The notes under the pieces were generated by a model. That model was not told where the DNA came from and searched no databases. It saw only the letters and a program-made list of their open reading frames with translations. Source: Caprimulgus europaeus (lineage: Eukaryota; Chordata; Aves; Caprimulgiformes; Caprimulgidae). From it: DNA of 64,000 nt. The position numbers and the translations under genes were made by a program. Location: NCBI GenBank assembly GCA_907165065.1, contig OU015524.1, forward strand, positions 26,954,295 to 27,018,294. Reading direction: 5' to 3'. Position 1 is the first letter of the stretch, and every line of letters starts with the position of its first letter. Shown in pieces: positions 10,242 to 23,559 of this stretch.

Positions 10242-12195
10242 TTATCCATATTCTGGTCACAGGGTAGAAACCCGAAACAGGTACCCCGGGAGAGACCAAG
10301 ATTCCTGACCTTAACTGTAGGTGGCATTCTTCATCTGTTCATTTGAATTATTGCTTCAGAAACTGAGAGAAATGAGTAATTTACATATACCCTTGATTAA
10401 TGTTATCAGCTCTCTCTCATAAGTTTAATTAAATTGTACTTTCAGTTGGAAGAAATGCGTGTTCATAAAATCTGAAGTTGCGTAACTATGTTACCTGGAG
10501 AGATAAAACAATTTTTTGCTGTTCTTGCCCTAGAAGCTGAGGAAATGACATGTGTTTGAGTGATCTGAAGTGTTTCCAGATAAATTCTTCCATCATGTGC
10601 TATGAAGAAGAAAAAGTTGTAATGCCCAAAGGTTTATCTACAGTCTAAAGACCATTTTCAATTACCTTGCAGCAATAGAGAGTAAATCCAACTACATTTT
10701 AAATTATCAGTGTTGTCTCTAGAGAAATCTCAAATAATTTCCTTTAGTATAAGGATTTTGGCATGCCCAGAATTTCTCAAGCGTACTTGGTTATCTGAGA
10801 CAACTCTGCACTCATCCAACAGCTTTACAAAGGTTACAAGGGGAAAAAAAAAGAGGAAATTTTCTTCTTCAACTTAGCAAAAAGTTTAGTGAGCTTGAAA
10901 AAGAGAAACTAATCATGCTCAGCTACAGCCAGACTGAACTACAAGCAAGCAAGTTATCTATGAGTATCCCCTGCAGCTCTGAGTATTTTGCTCTCTAAGC
11001 TTTCCCAGCCCTGATCCTTTTTCTGATGTAATGCCATCAGTGGTATCAGATTATGTGCATCCTTCATGATGCAGGCAGACATCCACAGAGGAGTAGACTA
11101 AGGACACAGGGTTCATCTGCACTTGTGATATGGGAGGGCAGACAGCTTCTAATCCTGCAAATAAATCTTCCAAATAGAAATGCAATTCAATTAAATTATT
11201 CATTTCCCTTCTCAGCTTAATCAAAGATTAAACTACAAGAAATACGTACTTGTGCCAGATAACTGAAAACAGATGGCTAAGATTAATTTTGTTCATTAGA
11301 AAAATTGGTAGGTCAAAGGCAACAAATCCCTCAAATAGTAGGCTTTCTTTTTAAAAAAAGAAATTTATGGATGACTAATTTTTTAAAAATATTTTTATTT
11401 CTGTCGTGACAGTGAGGTGCAGTCAAAATTGTTAAATGAGATGTTTATCCATGTGGCTGAGAGGATTACAGGAAACATTTCACAGAGATGTTTTAATTTT
11501 TCCACATTTTTTCTGTGTGAAATGTGTTATCAAAATATTAACTTCAGCCTTCTATGTGACAGAGTCAAAACCAAATATTTCAGTCTTATCCAAGGGGAAT
11601 ACTCAGATAAAGTCTAAATCAAATATTCTGGAATGTTTAATTTTTTCAAAGGCAGTTTGGGGCCCAGTGCAAACAAAACAAAATACTGAATTCATCTGCA
11701 GAACTGATATTATTTTTGACCAGTTTTAAATGTTATTGCTTTCTATTTCTACAGCACTTACCAGCAAAAAAACAGAAAGAATATGAATTCTTTGGTGCTT
11801 ACAAATATTTAGCTAGATGGAAGTGCTGTTGTATTTCCTTTGTAGAAAACTACGTGATTGAAAGACAAAAATCATTTGACAAAGGCTTTTCTAGGTGTCA
11901 TACCTAGATCATAGTTTAGCTTGCATGGATTTTCTGAAGACAGTGGAGGGAAACTAAATGAACTGTACTTCCCTCTTTCCCCTGCCTCCCATCATCACTG
12001 CTTGGGTCAATGTGCCTTCACTGGTAAGTGACAGAGAAGAGGACGTGATGTGTTTTGTCTTCCCCATTCACAGTGTTTCTGGGTTCAGCCTTAGCTGATG
12101 AAAGCAGAAGTATAGATCAGTCACCAGGAGAAAACTGTGAAGGATATGGAAATCCTGTATTATGCTGGATAATACATTTAGATAAGGTTTGGTTG
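10242..12195. other. unique non-coding sequence
   Basis: AT-leaning sequence with no supportable gene. A donor-like CTG|GTAAGT at 12024 has no convincing acceptor upstream. The A/T-rich patch at about 11160-11420 contains several TTAAT/ATTAA motifs of the kind found in conserved non-coding elements, but nothing decisive. Confidence 0.6.
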
Positions 12196-12209
12196 TTTTT
12201 TTTTTTTTT
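12196..12209 (+). repeat. poly(T) tract
   Basis: Fourteen consecutive T bases. There is no adjacent retrotransposon or processed-pseudogene sequence that I recognise on either side. Confidence 0.9.
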
Positions 12210-15200
12210 CTGTTAGAGATTAAATGAAAAAGTGTTACTGTGCTTGTTTATTATTAAACTGGCAAAAGGACATTAATTTATTGGTTTTTCCTGCTTGTTC
12301 ATCTGCTAAGTAAAGTGTGATTGCATGAAAACTTTAGACATCTGCCCATCACGCCCAAACCTCAATGGATGTCACAAAAGGAACCATATCCACTGGCACC
12401 ACGTGAAGGGCTGGGCTGCTGCTTTTGGGAAATACTATGGAAAGACAATGTAAGAGCAAAGGCTATTGAAGCCAGGCCTGGATTTGCTGCTGGTTACCAC
12501 CAAATGGCAAAATGTTTCACAGAGTTCACTAATATCAATAGGATTCTAGATCATTTAGCCATAATAGGTGGATAGAAAATGCATTACTAAAGCTGGCTTT
12601 GTACGTCTGTGAATATATCGCTGTGCAAAATCCTGACCAGGTCAAAGCTCCAAATGATGACAGGGTCCCTAAAGACGACGGACATCATAAAACAAAATTG
12701 TGGAGCCCAACCTGCCTTTAGCTCATGGATGATTTAAATCTCAGCCTTTCTTACCTGAGTTTTGGAAAGGGTCAGTGTAACACGTTCCTGGGTTTTGGGC
12801 TTTTGTTTTTCAAATTAGATCAATGTTAATGAGGTCTTCAAGTAGCACAGCTGATAAAGATGAACAGCCATATTCTGCAAGAGGAAACACACCAGGGTTA
12901 CATAAAATCATTCTCTAGTAACTTTTATAGCTCCCTTTATGGTCTCAGATCTGGAAAACATGTTTCACTGTGACAGTTTAACTAGAGTACCATGAGACAA
13001 AGCATGCAACAGGTTTCTAGGTTTCATTTTGGGCAGAGATGAAAAAGTAAAGCAGCTTTGGTTTTTGTAAACGTTAGCCATTTTGGTATTAACTAAATCC
13101 TACGACTCAGGCTGTTTCAGATGTACGTGCCTTTGCACAGACCTCTGGAGTCAAGCAGTAGATAAATGACTCCCTTACTCCCTGACCAGCACACTGCCAT
13201 GCAGAGACAGCAAATTTAAAATACTCATTCATAAAGGTACATTCTGTCTCCTCAGTGAAGACCCTCCTGATGTGATACTCCAGATGGTACCACGTACTTT
13301 ACAACTCCAACAAAACTGAGGTTAGCAGCATTGCAACCATGTTGGCTACCTGGCATCATAAGCAGACGTTATCTTTAATTAATGGGCAATTTTGCAGCTA
13401 TTTAGACTCTGCCTTGACAGATTTAAAACTGCCCTGGTGTCTTTCCCGTGAACTGTTACAAGGTCAAACTCATGTTCACATAAACATGAAAAAGACCAAG
13501 GCAAAATCCAGCCTTACTGGGTATAGTTCAATCCCACCTCAGTCATATCTCTTGAAGGTATGGTGATAGATTCCCCAGGCTGGTCAAATAGTTCTAAAAT
13601 GTCTCCATTCTGCATGTGGTGGAATGGAGATGAGGTGGTCATGGATCTTCTACAGCAGTCCAGGGACTGAACTAACATATCAGAGCAGCAACTTTGTGTT
13701 CTGTACCATGGCATCTGATATAGGGGCTTGTAGGAATCAGTTTCACAAAACCCTTTTCTCAGGTTTAATAAAGGGATTTCACTAAACCAAAGAACACCAT
13801 ATAATCTGGAGAGAAACGTTCAGAGGAGAAATCCTCATCTCATTATGGATTTAATAATCAGAAGCTTCAAGTGACCCACCTGGACCACATCTTTGCAAAA
13901 CTCGCAGTATTTTTTCCAAATCAAATTCATTCAGTATTTTGGAAGAATGCCTTGGAAAATGAAGTCCATGATTCTTCTTGTATCATGGGGACAGTGTGTA
14001 GGCATATTTTCCCATACCATAAGAACAGATAGCACACTTTCCCACTGCCCTATAAACTGAGTTAATGCAGAATGACTAATGCATCTGTTTGGACTGTCAA
14101 AATGCTCATTGTAAACTCAATGCATCGTTTAGCCTAAGTACATTGCAGCAGAGGATACAGTCCAAGGAACACAGTTTCTTTTCCCTTGATTAATAAAGGC
14201 TTGGAAGTCATGCTTAAGAGCATTCTGTGGTCCCTCAAGGTCAAGAAAAAGATGCAATACTTAGGAGTTAGAAGTGGTTCACTCTGAGGCATTAAGCAGT
14301 ACTTTAGCTCACCCTACATTGCTCAATAATTTACTTTAAAAACTTCCATGTGGCTTCATCTACCCTTCCCCTCTCTCTCTCTGCAATGTTTTGTTGTGAT
14401 TTGTTTCCCCATCGGGACGGGCAGTGGAGACCTGAGGGCTGCCCTCTCAGTCTTCATGCCATGGGCGGTGGTCATTTGGCAGAGCTGTTGGAAGGAAGCA
14501 TGCATTTCTTTCTTCTGTAAAGTGTCCACTTCATGGGAAATATTGTGCAGACCCCTGACAGAAATTAGGGCAACACCCCAAATTTATTCATCTTTTATGC
14601 ACGATTTCTTGAGTTTGGAATTTGCCACCAGATAATGCAAGTGGACTGCACAAGGCTGTTAGAAAACATAAGGAAAGGTCAGGGTTTGTAGGAACTACCA
14701 GGTCAGGTTTTGTAGGATCTATATGCAGCATCAGCAAACATTTTCCTTACAGCCTCCTTCTCAGCGATTTATTTCCAAAATAAAAACTGCAGAGATTGTG
14801 TCAGTACTTAAACAATCATTCCCCTGACTCACCAGTGCTAATAAACTTTCTAAGACACAAGAAATGGGGGATGTTCAGCCAAACCAATCAGTGTTTTCTG
14901 TCATAACACTGCAGAATGACAGCAAAGAGAAAGAAAATATTTACAAAGAAATATTACCAAACCAGTGAACATCACTTGGGACCAGCTCAACTGGTGCAGG
15001 AGACAAAAGGTGGAGCAAGGAGCAGTACGGATGACTCATGGAGACACAGTGCTGTACCCAGCAGCACTGGCTGGAGGCTGAAAGCCCACTCAGCAGCCTT
15101 GAGAATTTACCCCATCACACAGCTCAGTGGCGAACAGGATGGAGAATTCTAAATTTTATACACTACTTATGCTGTTTTGGTTTTTTAGCCGTTTTACAGA

Positions 15201-17070
15201 CCATAATCGTACGGTTCAACATCTCCTGTATGTTTGTTTTCCGTTACATCTTATATACAAGTTATTAAAGTTTGAAGAACTTTGCTATAAATACTTTCAA
15301 ATGGTTTCTTCATACAATGACACACTGAAAGTACTATTTTTTCCCTTGAGCAAAAAAAAAGTCTTTGAACGGCTTATATAATATGCAGCTCTGAATGTCT
15401 TGATTAATGAAACCCCAAGGGATGTGGAATAGAGCGCCTATCACAGGAGCAGTTCTAAGGCTGCTCAGAAGCCCATTATTTTGTAAGAATTACTATGGAA
15501 ATACAAACATTCATTGCGGCATGTTCATTAGGAGCATTTCTATTTTATCATCACTGGAATACTCTCAATATCTGCTGGTCAGCTCAGGAATGTGAGATTG
15601 CTACAGGAGGGAAACTGTTTTTACAGGATGGAAGATGCTCAAGAGCCAGTCGGAACATAATCAGGATAATATTGCTGTCTAGAAAGGAAGGTGCTTGGAG
15701 CCCTAGAAAAATGTGAATGTCAGGTTCAGGTTTGTCAACACAGGACTGTAAAATTGTGTATTTCAAGTATTCTGAATGGAGAAAAGGCTTGTGTATGTCA
15801 GTTACCCTCTGTTCATCAACAGAAGAATAAAAATTTCTAAAATGGTGAAAGTGTTTTTACTGTAGTTATGAATTAGAAACATCTACTGACAACAGCTCCA
15901 GTATCTTTTTCCTGCTACTTCAGTAATTATCCATCAGTCTAAAAAGAAATTATAGCCACAGTTTTGTCATTAGAATATCAAACAGCTGTAACTGAGAAAT
16001 GCTATGAAAAATAAATGTCAATAGATACATTAATTTCAAATTATAGCAGTTCACTCTTATTTCCAATATTCATCTATTGAAGCCCACAGTTATCTAATTA
16101 TGTAGAACTGAATTGGAAGTAATATAGAGGCAGATAGTCTTTAGGTGAACAAAAAATATAGCTAACTTTGTCCAAACATTATAAGGATTGTCAACAGCCA
16201 AATACTGTGACCCAGGTAAGGAGAGCAAACTGAAACACTCAAAAGTAAATTAAACCCTAGCAGAAGTATGCAGTGGAAAAGAATATAGGAAAGAAAAATT
16301 CAGGGAAAATGCAGTAAAGGGATATAGCTAAAACAAATGGGAAAGAAAAAAAAATAAACAAGGGAAATGTTGTTTAAAAATCCAGCATGAAATATAATAT
16401 TCCACCTTCATTGAAAACAAATCTAGTGTCTCCTTCTTTTATGCACAGAAGGGTAAACACTCTGACTAAATCACGCTGGCTTCCAAACCGCATTGCCAAC
16501 ATAAATACCGCCAGGAAACACAAGCTGTGTGTAGCCCTTGCCCCATAGTTAATTCTGTTGTCCTGACTTTTACGGGCAGAAACCCCCATGCATGTTGTTC
16601 GGTAATGCTATACCTGAAAAATGCACACCGAATAAAGCACGGCTGGTGCAGCCTCAGGGCGTGCAGAGGGCTACTCAGGGAGGTGAGAGGCATGCCTACC
16701 ACAGTGAAGCTCCATGGGGCCTCACAGGCACCAGCTGCAAACCCATGGGCTCTCTGGATGCCACTCATGCAGCTGTTCGAATACGGTATCTTTCAAATTT
16801 GACATTTCATCTCTGAAATGCAGAAAACCTATGCTGCTAGATGCATGACCCATTTCCCTAGCACCCACCCACATGTGGTTACAACAAACTGTCTGTGATC
16901 AAGCTTCCTTACAGATTCCAATGTTTTATTGTAAAATATCAGAGTGTGAGAACCATTGGGAAACATGAGGAATTTAAGCGGATCCTTCTCAGGTCAGTTG
17001 GAAGCTGCATGGTCCCTAAAGGTGGTGGACTACATGGAAAACTGGCCCACTGGGGCACAGCTACCATCCT
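12210..17070. other. unique non-coding sequence
   Basis: No gene recognised. A minus-strand exon-like segment (12850 down to 12755, donor CAG|GTAAGA) has stops in all three frames. A CAG|GTAAGG donor-like site on + at 16216 has no good partner. The A-rich tract around 16260-16370 is low complexity. Confidence 0.6.
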
Positions 17071-17097
17071 CTACCACAGCTACCACAGCTACCACAG
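17071..17097 (+). repeat. 9-bp tandem repeat, three copies
   Basis: CTACCACAG is repeated three times exactly, with a related CTACCATC just before. If translated it gives short His-Ser-Tyr repeats, but the surrounding open frame has no coding support. Confidence 0.9.
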
Positions 17098-20000
17098 GGA
17101 GTGGACACAACAACATATTCTAAGGCTTTCTGGCTCTGTCAACATCCGTGTGCTTGGTGACTTCTGCCCCTTGCTAAAGGAGTAGGCAGAGTGATGGACA
17201 AGTCATTCTTACAGTTCATAGACTCCACATAGGGTCCACAAGGTACAGCTGGCATACTCCATAGCTGTTCTTCCTGGGTCTGGCTTTGTTCCATACTGAC
17301 ATCAATTAATTTGCCCTCACCTTGAAGAGTGAGTGCAATCATGTCTGCAGCTGAAGAAGACCCAAGTTAAGATAGTTTCCAACAAACTTCCCGAGGCCAG
17401 GACGTGCTTGGTGCTGACAGCCTGTTCATCAGTGCCTTGTGAGCCAGTCCATGCCCACCAGTGGTGCTGACGGCGGTGGTGGATGCCAAGGGCTGGGTTC
17501 CCATCCAGCGTGGGGTGTAGGGGTGCAGGAGTGTGGGAGTGTGCTGAGGGATGGCTTTCTTAACAAAAAACAGTTCAGTCTGCCTGTGGGCACTGCAAAT
17601 ACTCTTGGGACAATATTAAGTAAATACAAGGTTGCTTTAGGTTTAGAATATCATTGAGCTTGGATAAAAGCATTTATTTTCCCTTTCACCCTGTCTGAAA
17701 AATCCTGTTTTCTGAAGAATTGCTGTGGCTCCACCATACCCTTAAGAAACTCAGAATTATAATTATTTGTAGAGAAAAAGATGAAATGCTTTTGAATCAT
17801 GTTTTCCTTGACTTAAAGAAAATCTCATATGTCATGGCTTTGCTTTGAATATTCTTCCTTTGATGTAGGGAAGAAAGGTAATATCATGGAACTCCTTTTA
17901 TGGATTAATCTAATACATACTAAATTTGTGTCAGGAAGAAACATTTCTCCCCTTCTTTCTCACATTGCCAATTAATTTTGCAATGAAATGACAATGTCCT
18001 TATTAAAATTTTGAAGTGTGTAGCACAGATTTGTTTACAGCTAAAAGCATGAGTTACAATAAATATATCTGGACTGGATCACTGTCTCCTATAAATTTGA
18101 AAAGGTAGTCTCTGAAGATACTCACTGAACTAAAAATACATAGTGAGCCATGGATCTCTCAAAGTTATTTTTCCCATAGTCTAGAATCTGGAAATTAGTC
18201 CAAAAGCTTAGATACAACACGTATATAGCTAGTAAGCATGACTCTCTGTCATGACCTTTAAAGGTTCACATACTGTTCAGTATTTTCTTGTTCAAGAAGC
18301 AATATTCAGCTATCTCAACTATTGCAATGAGGTAGCAAATTTCTGTTGACAACTATGAATGCACTTGCAACTCAGATTTCCTGAAGTCCAAATTTTGACC
18401 CCATGAGACTGATTTCCTATGTCACAAGTAAATCAAGTAGTTATTTGATGTCAAATATATAAAGGCAGGTGTTAGAACTTTTTAAAAATGCCAATGTATT
18501 ATTAAGTAGCATAAGAGTATCAAGAAAAATCAGATAACAGCATGTATTTCAACTAGTCACTTTAAAGAAAAAAAGTTCAGTTAATGTTTAAAATGCTATG
18601 CAAACATTGCACATTGACTGCCTTTTAAAGCAGAAAACTATGGGGTGGGGTATACTGCAGAGTGCATTTGAGTAGACACCGATGATTATTATGGTAGAGA
18701 AGACAAACAGAAAACCTATCTCAGGTATCTCAGGAGAGGAGTGCCCAACCTCTTTCTAAATAAAAATATTGGTAAAGTGTTTCCCAGCATGATATAATTC
18801 TTTTCTTGTTTTTCCCATAACCTATCTCGAGAATGAACAATAGGCAATAAGAATGGCATTTTTAAAATGTTTTGAACATACCAAACTTGTGAATTCTATT
18901 ATTAAAATACATGGGTACATACATACATAGATATTCTTAAGTGTAAATATAGAGTGCAGTATTAAATCATGACACACTATGTGGCCTTTGGGCAATTTTA
19001 GAAGAAAGAACATCAAGATCCCCAACTTTTTTAAATTTATCCTAAGATATATGAACAACATTTCATGAATTTTTGCTGTGCTTGCTTAGTTACTGTTGTT
19101 TCTTTTTACTACTTTTGTTTTCTTTTACTATATTCACATTTCATTTATTAATAGGTGAGCATTCTACATTTTGTTCCCTTTTTAAAAAAAAACCTAAGCA
19201 ATGTAGACCATCATAAAAACAAGATCTATTTGAAAAGAATTGTAGTCTGGTTTAAGTCAGAAATTCTAGAGGGTTAGAGTAATGGTCTCCAAATAGCAAA
19301 TTCTAAATCTTTCTGCCTGCCCTCTGTGAAAAGTTAGTTGTTACTTCTTTCTCCTTTCCAAGCTGTCTGACAATAGGAAGTTACACTGGGGAAAATGCAG
19401 AGTAAATGCTCCTGAGAGTGCTTGACAGAAAAAAAAACCATGTCTCAAACTGAAAGCTTAAAAAGATATTTTTTCATGGCGGAGATTTTGCAAAAAGTTT
19501 CTTCTTATAAGCCAATGGTTCAGTAGCATTTTCAAGATCAGGAAATCCTTTCTCTACAATGGATACTTTGTCATGCCAACAGACGGATCCAAAAGTGCAT
19601 TGTGACTCATTCATAAGGCATTCAAACATTTTTATTTTCTTCAAATGTCTGGAGTTTGAATCATCCAAATCTCCATCAAAAGAAGCAGCAAGCAAACACT
19701 TTCTCCTTTCAGATGGGATGTTGTGAGAAGAGGCTACGCCTTTCGCAGGCCAGCACGGACGCACATGGCACTCAAAGGTCAGTGACAGCAGTCAGCGGTG
19801 TTTGCAATATCCTGGGTGCTAAGGGGCTGCTTACTGACTTGTCTCTACAGATTTTTCCCTCTAATAGAGCCTTTCAAAGAACAAAAGTACTTTGGCTGTG
19901 GTAAGGTATGTGTACATCATAATGACTTCGTACAAGCTATGTACCGTTTAAATTAATCTGTTTAGACAAGTTCCTCATCTGATTCACAGCTTAAGTAATA

Positions 20001-22160
20001 TACCCTGAAAAGGTTTTCATGGGGTTTTATTAATTTCCTGTGTTGTTTCTGTTCAAGTACTGCTGATGCAAATTTTTTTTGATGAACACAGAAACAGCAA
20101 AGGTCTTCACTGACATTCACAAAACTCCACAATTTGCTTTCAAAAATGATTTTATTCTCTGAAACACTGTATATTCTAGAAAGCACCAATAATGAGTTCA
20201 CAAAAGTTTTAAAGAATTAGTGCACAAATACTTTAAGTCAATGTTCACTTGCAAGATCTCACTAATAATCTGTGAGGATTTTTTAAATTCCCAAGAAAAT
20301 CTGTCGTGTCCATTTTGTTTCTCATTTTGATTGTCTGCTGCACATTTCTGATCACTTTTTGATTGAGTAGTGGAAAATGGAACCATAAGTGGAGAATGTT
20401 AGTTTTGGTGTCTTTTTCTCCCTTTTCTTTTATCTGAGAGTGGTGGGGTTTTGATCATAAATGTAAGTACTTACTGCAAACAATGAATTCAAAATTGATA
20501 TGAGAAGTACTACACAGGGTAAAGGATCAAGACTTTTCAATCAAATGCAAACCTTACTATAACATTTGTTGATCAGGAACAAATGCATCACATGATAGGG
20601 AAAAACTAATCAGTTCATATAGTCTGAACCAACTCAGTATTGAAGTGGCTGGTAGTGTCACTAACGGCACGTGGTTAACCAGTGAACACTGAACTGCAGA
20701 TTCAGGATTGATATCGATAATATAACAGATACAACCCAGTATGAGACATCTATGAGCTGTTAATAAACAGCTAAAAATTTCTAAACACATTTCTAAAAAA
20801 TTTCTAGCAGGGTTGTGGTCACTGATGTTTCCTCCCCAAGATCTCACCCCTCGCTGCAAATCTTCATACTTCTGTGAAGTATCTAGGTTCTTGCTTAAAA
20901 GCCAAGGGAAGAAAATTAACTAAATTGTTACAGTTCATTCACTCAGCTCTCCTTGAAAGGAAATATAACACCTCAAATTTATTACTCTGATTCCACAGGC
21001 TGCTACAAGCCCCTATAAGATGGCCTAACTTTACCACAAGGAGCAGTTCTATTCAGTCACTGACCAAAAGATTAACAAGAGTAAAGCAAATTTACGAATG
21101 TATGCTAGATTGCCACTTTATGTCTTAGAAGTTGGTATATTGAAACAAAAGCATTCAACAGGTTCATTTAAATTTGTTGATTATTTTAATGACAATTCAA
21201 TTTTTAATTTCTTCATTGCCATAGTAGTTCAACAGCTATTTGCTACAAGCTTTACAAACTATTTAGTGTTATCTCTAATTACACCATAGATTCTTATTTT
21301 TGTGTTTCAAAAAAGTAGGTTGAATATTTGATTAGAAACAAGTCAGTTCACAAAGTTTTAATACATACACAAAGTTTAATCTGTAATGAGGAAATACAGA
21401 AACAAAACAAAACAAAAAACAAACCACCATCTGCTCGCACAGCCTGGGAGCTCATATTTTCAAACTCACCAGTGGCACAAAAAGGCATACCTGAGATTGC
21501 AAGCCTCAGCTTTTCGAGATATCCAATTCATTCAACCTTAAAAAGCCTTATGAATAGAAAGTACAAGCTCTCCACATCCTCAATACCTGCTTCTCACTTT
21601 TGCAAAGCAGACACTCAAATGCTGTGAAGATTGGCATACACAATTGTTGGTTATTTGACCGCATGCACCATGGTCCACATACCATGCCTCAGTCTGAGCA
21701 TTTCCACAAATGGCATGTATAGCTGACTATAGCCAGATTTTGGAGGTGCTAAATATATAATTCCATATTTTGTAATCTAAAACTAGAAATATTTTTTTTC
21801 TATTTCTATCAATTATAATGAGCTTTAAAAAACTTTAATCTCCACAGAGTAGTTCTACCACATTTGTTTCACTATCAGCTAGAACATTACAGGAAAGTGC
21901 TCTACCTTTTTCTACATCAGGCTATTAATCCAGCAGAATTACCTTTACAGATTGAGAGATATAAAGGCAATATAATATTTCGAGTCTTTGTTCACCTCTG
22001 TTCAGAGCTGGAACAAATCTATATAAGAACTGCCAACTGGAAAAATACTGGTAGGACAACTGATTTGCCAAGGGCTGCATTACACCATGCAACCATAAAA
22101 CCCCCAGGAGCATGTTTTAACCACTCTTTCTGGAATAAATTGTCCTTGTCTACTGTAGCA
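17098..22160. other. unique non-coding sequence
   Basis: About 5 kb with only short, unrecognised open frames. GC rises a little near 17440-17530 and falls again. Tracts of A or T are scattered through it. Nothing here can be called a gene, RNA or mobile element from sequence alone. Confidence 0.6.
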
Positions 22161-22286
22161 AGTCTTATTAAATACAGAGCTAGTTCAAAGGCAGCCTTTA
22201 CTGACGCTCACCAGGAGCAGTAAGTGGCTTTTTAAAGTAGATCATGACTGTAGGCAAAATCTCATCCTCAGTCTCTCTGGAATGCC
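22161..22286. repeat. diverged direct repeat, copy A (about 126 bp)
   Basis: The segment from AGTCTTATTAAATA to GGAATGC aligns end to end with 23433-23559 in the same orientation. By hand I count about 14 substitutions and one 2-base indel, near 89% identity. Similarity stops abruptly on both sides. It is either a local duplication or two copies of a dispersed repeat I do not recognise. Confidence 0.85.
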
Positions 22287-23432
22287 ATTGACTCCAGCGG
22301 ACAGAAGGCAAAAGATGGTTTGAATCTAATTGCTGGTTTTAGTTCAAAATTATATTCCAGAACTAATAAATGGCAAAGTAGATTGACACTGTTGCTTTAG
22401 GTGCTGGTGTCAAGCAGCATCAGGCAGCATTTTAACTTTCAAAGGAAAGTTACAGCCAATAGAAGTCACTACTACCTGCCACTAACTTGCAGAGAAAGCT
22501 GACTATTTCTGCAGTATTATGTACTCAACTGCCATGAGGGTGAATGTTTTCCTTTGTGTGCATTTGCAGCCCTTACTGTTATGAATACTCATGCAATAGT
22601 GGACTGAAGCTTGACTGATTGAATTGAACTGTAAAACACAAACTTCCCTCAAACAAGATATCCATTAGTATACCAATCCATCTTAGACAGCTATGAATGG
22701 CTGTCACAGCACAATAAAGTTACTTTGAATAAAAAACAATTGACTTCTAAACACTGCTCCAGTGGAAACTAACCATGAAGTCTATATAATAGTAAAGCAA
22801 ACAAACAGATCCTACTGGGAAGGAGCTTAGGCTATCACAGTAAGCCATGCTGCATATTTTCCTTGCTATCTGCCCTGTGGACCCATGAAAAAGAAAGAAA
22901 ACATGATTAATGTCTCTCTGTGGTCCACCAGTCACTAGGTACCAGATTGTCCTTCTGTGCCTGTCAGTCGCTAGCACAGGCTGCAGCCAAAGTCAGGATT
23001 ATCTCAGTTGTGCCGAAAGAAAAAGAGCAACCATCCTACTGGAGAAAGGACAGCTACAGTCTACACTACCTCTGCTCATCCTCCTCTGGTCCCACCAGCT
23101 TAGTCAGGAATAGTTCAATGCTAATAGGATATGCAACTCAGAAGAACAGTTTTTGATTTTAAGCAAATGTGTGATGAATATACCCAAACACAGTTAAAGA
23201 AAAAGAGCCCAGGGGTATTACTACTGAAATGCTCCTCCACATGGGCTTCTGCTGTTCTAAAATTAGTTATACACATTATGAAGACCCATGTGGTAATGAC
23301 CAGGAAGCTCTCTGCTCATAGGAAATGTTTAGTGCAAGAGTGAGCTTTCTCCAGGAGGAACACATTCTCAGTTTCTTTGGTCAAAAGACACATGGCAGCA
23401 ATTTCCTTCAGGTACTCACACGGTGACCCCCG
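22287..23432. other. spacer between the two diverged repeats
   Basis: Unique sequence of about 1.15 kb. No gene, terminal inverted repeat or other sign that it is the body of an element flanked by the two repeat copies. Confidence 0.55.
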
Positions 23433-23559
23433 AGTCTTATTAAATATAGAGCTAATTCAATGACAGCCTTTACTGACAGTCTCCAGAAGCAGTAAGTGGC
23501 CCTTTAAGGTAGATCATGACTGTGAGCAAAATCTCAACCTCAGTCTCTCTCTGGAATGC
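23433..23559. repeat. diverged direct repeat, copy B (about 127 bp)
   Basis: Partner of 22161-22286, about 1.27 kb downstream and in the same orientation. It has an extra CT in the pyrimidine run before GGAATGC. The strongest conserved block is GTAGATCATGACTGT with its neighbours. Confidence 0.85.

Noticed and set aside
12755-12850. Minus-strand exon-like segment with CAG|GTAAGA donor
   Set aside because: All three frames contain stops and the acceptor is only moderate.
16774-16785. GTTCGAATAC, resembling the T-loop/B box of a tRNA
   Set aside because: No matching A box, acceptor stem or cloverleaf around it, and only a partial B-box match.
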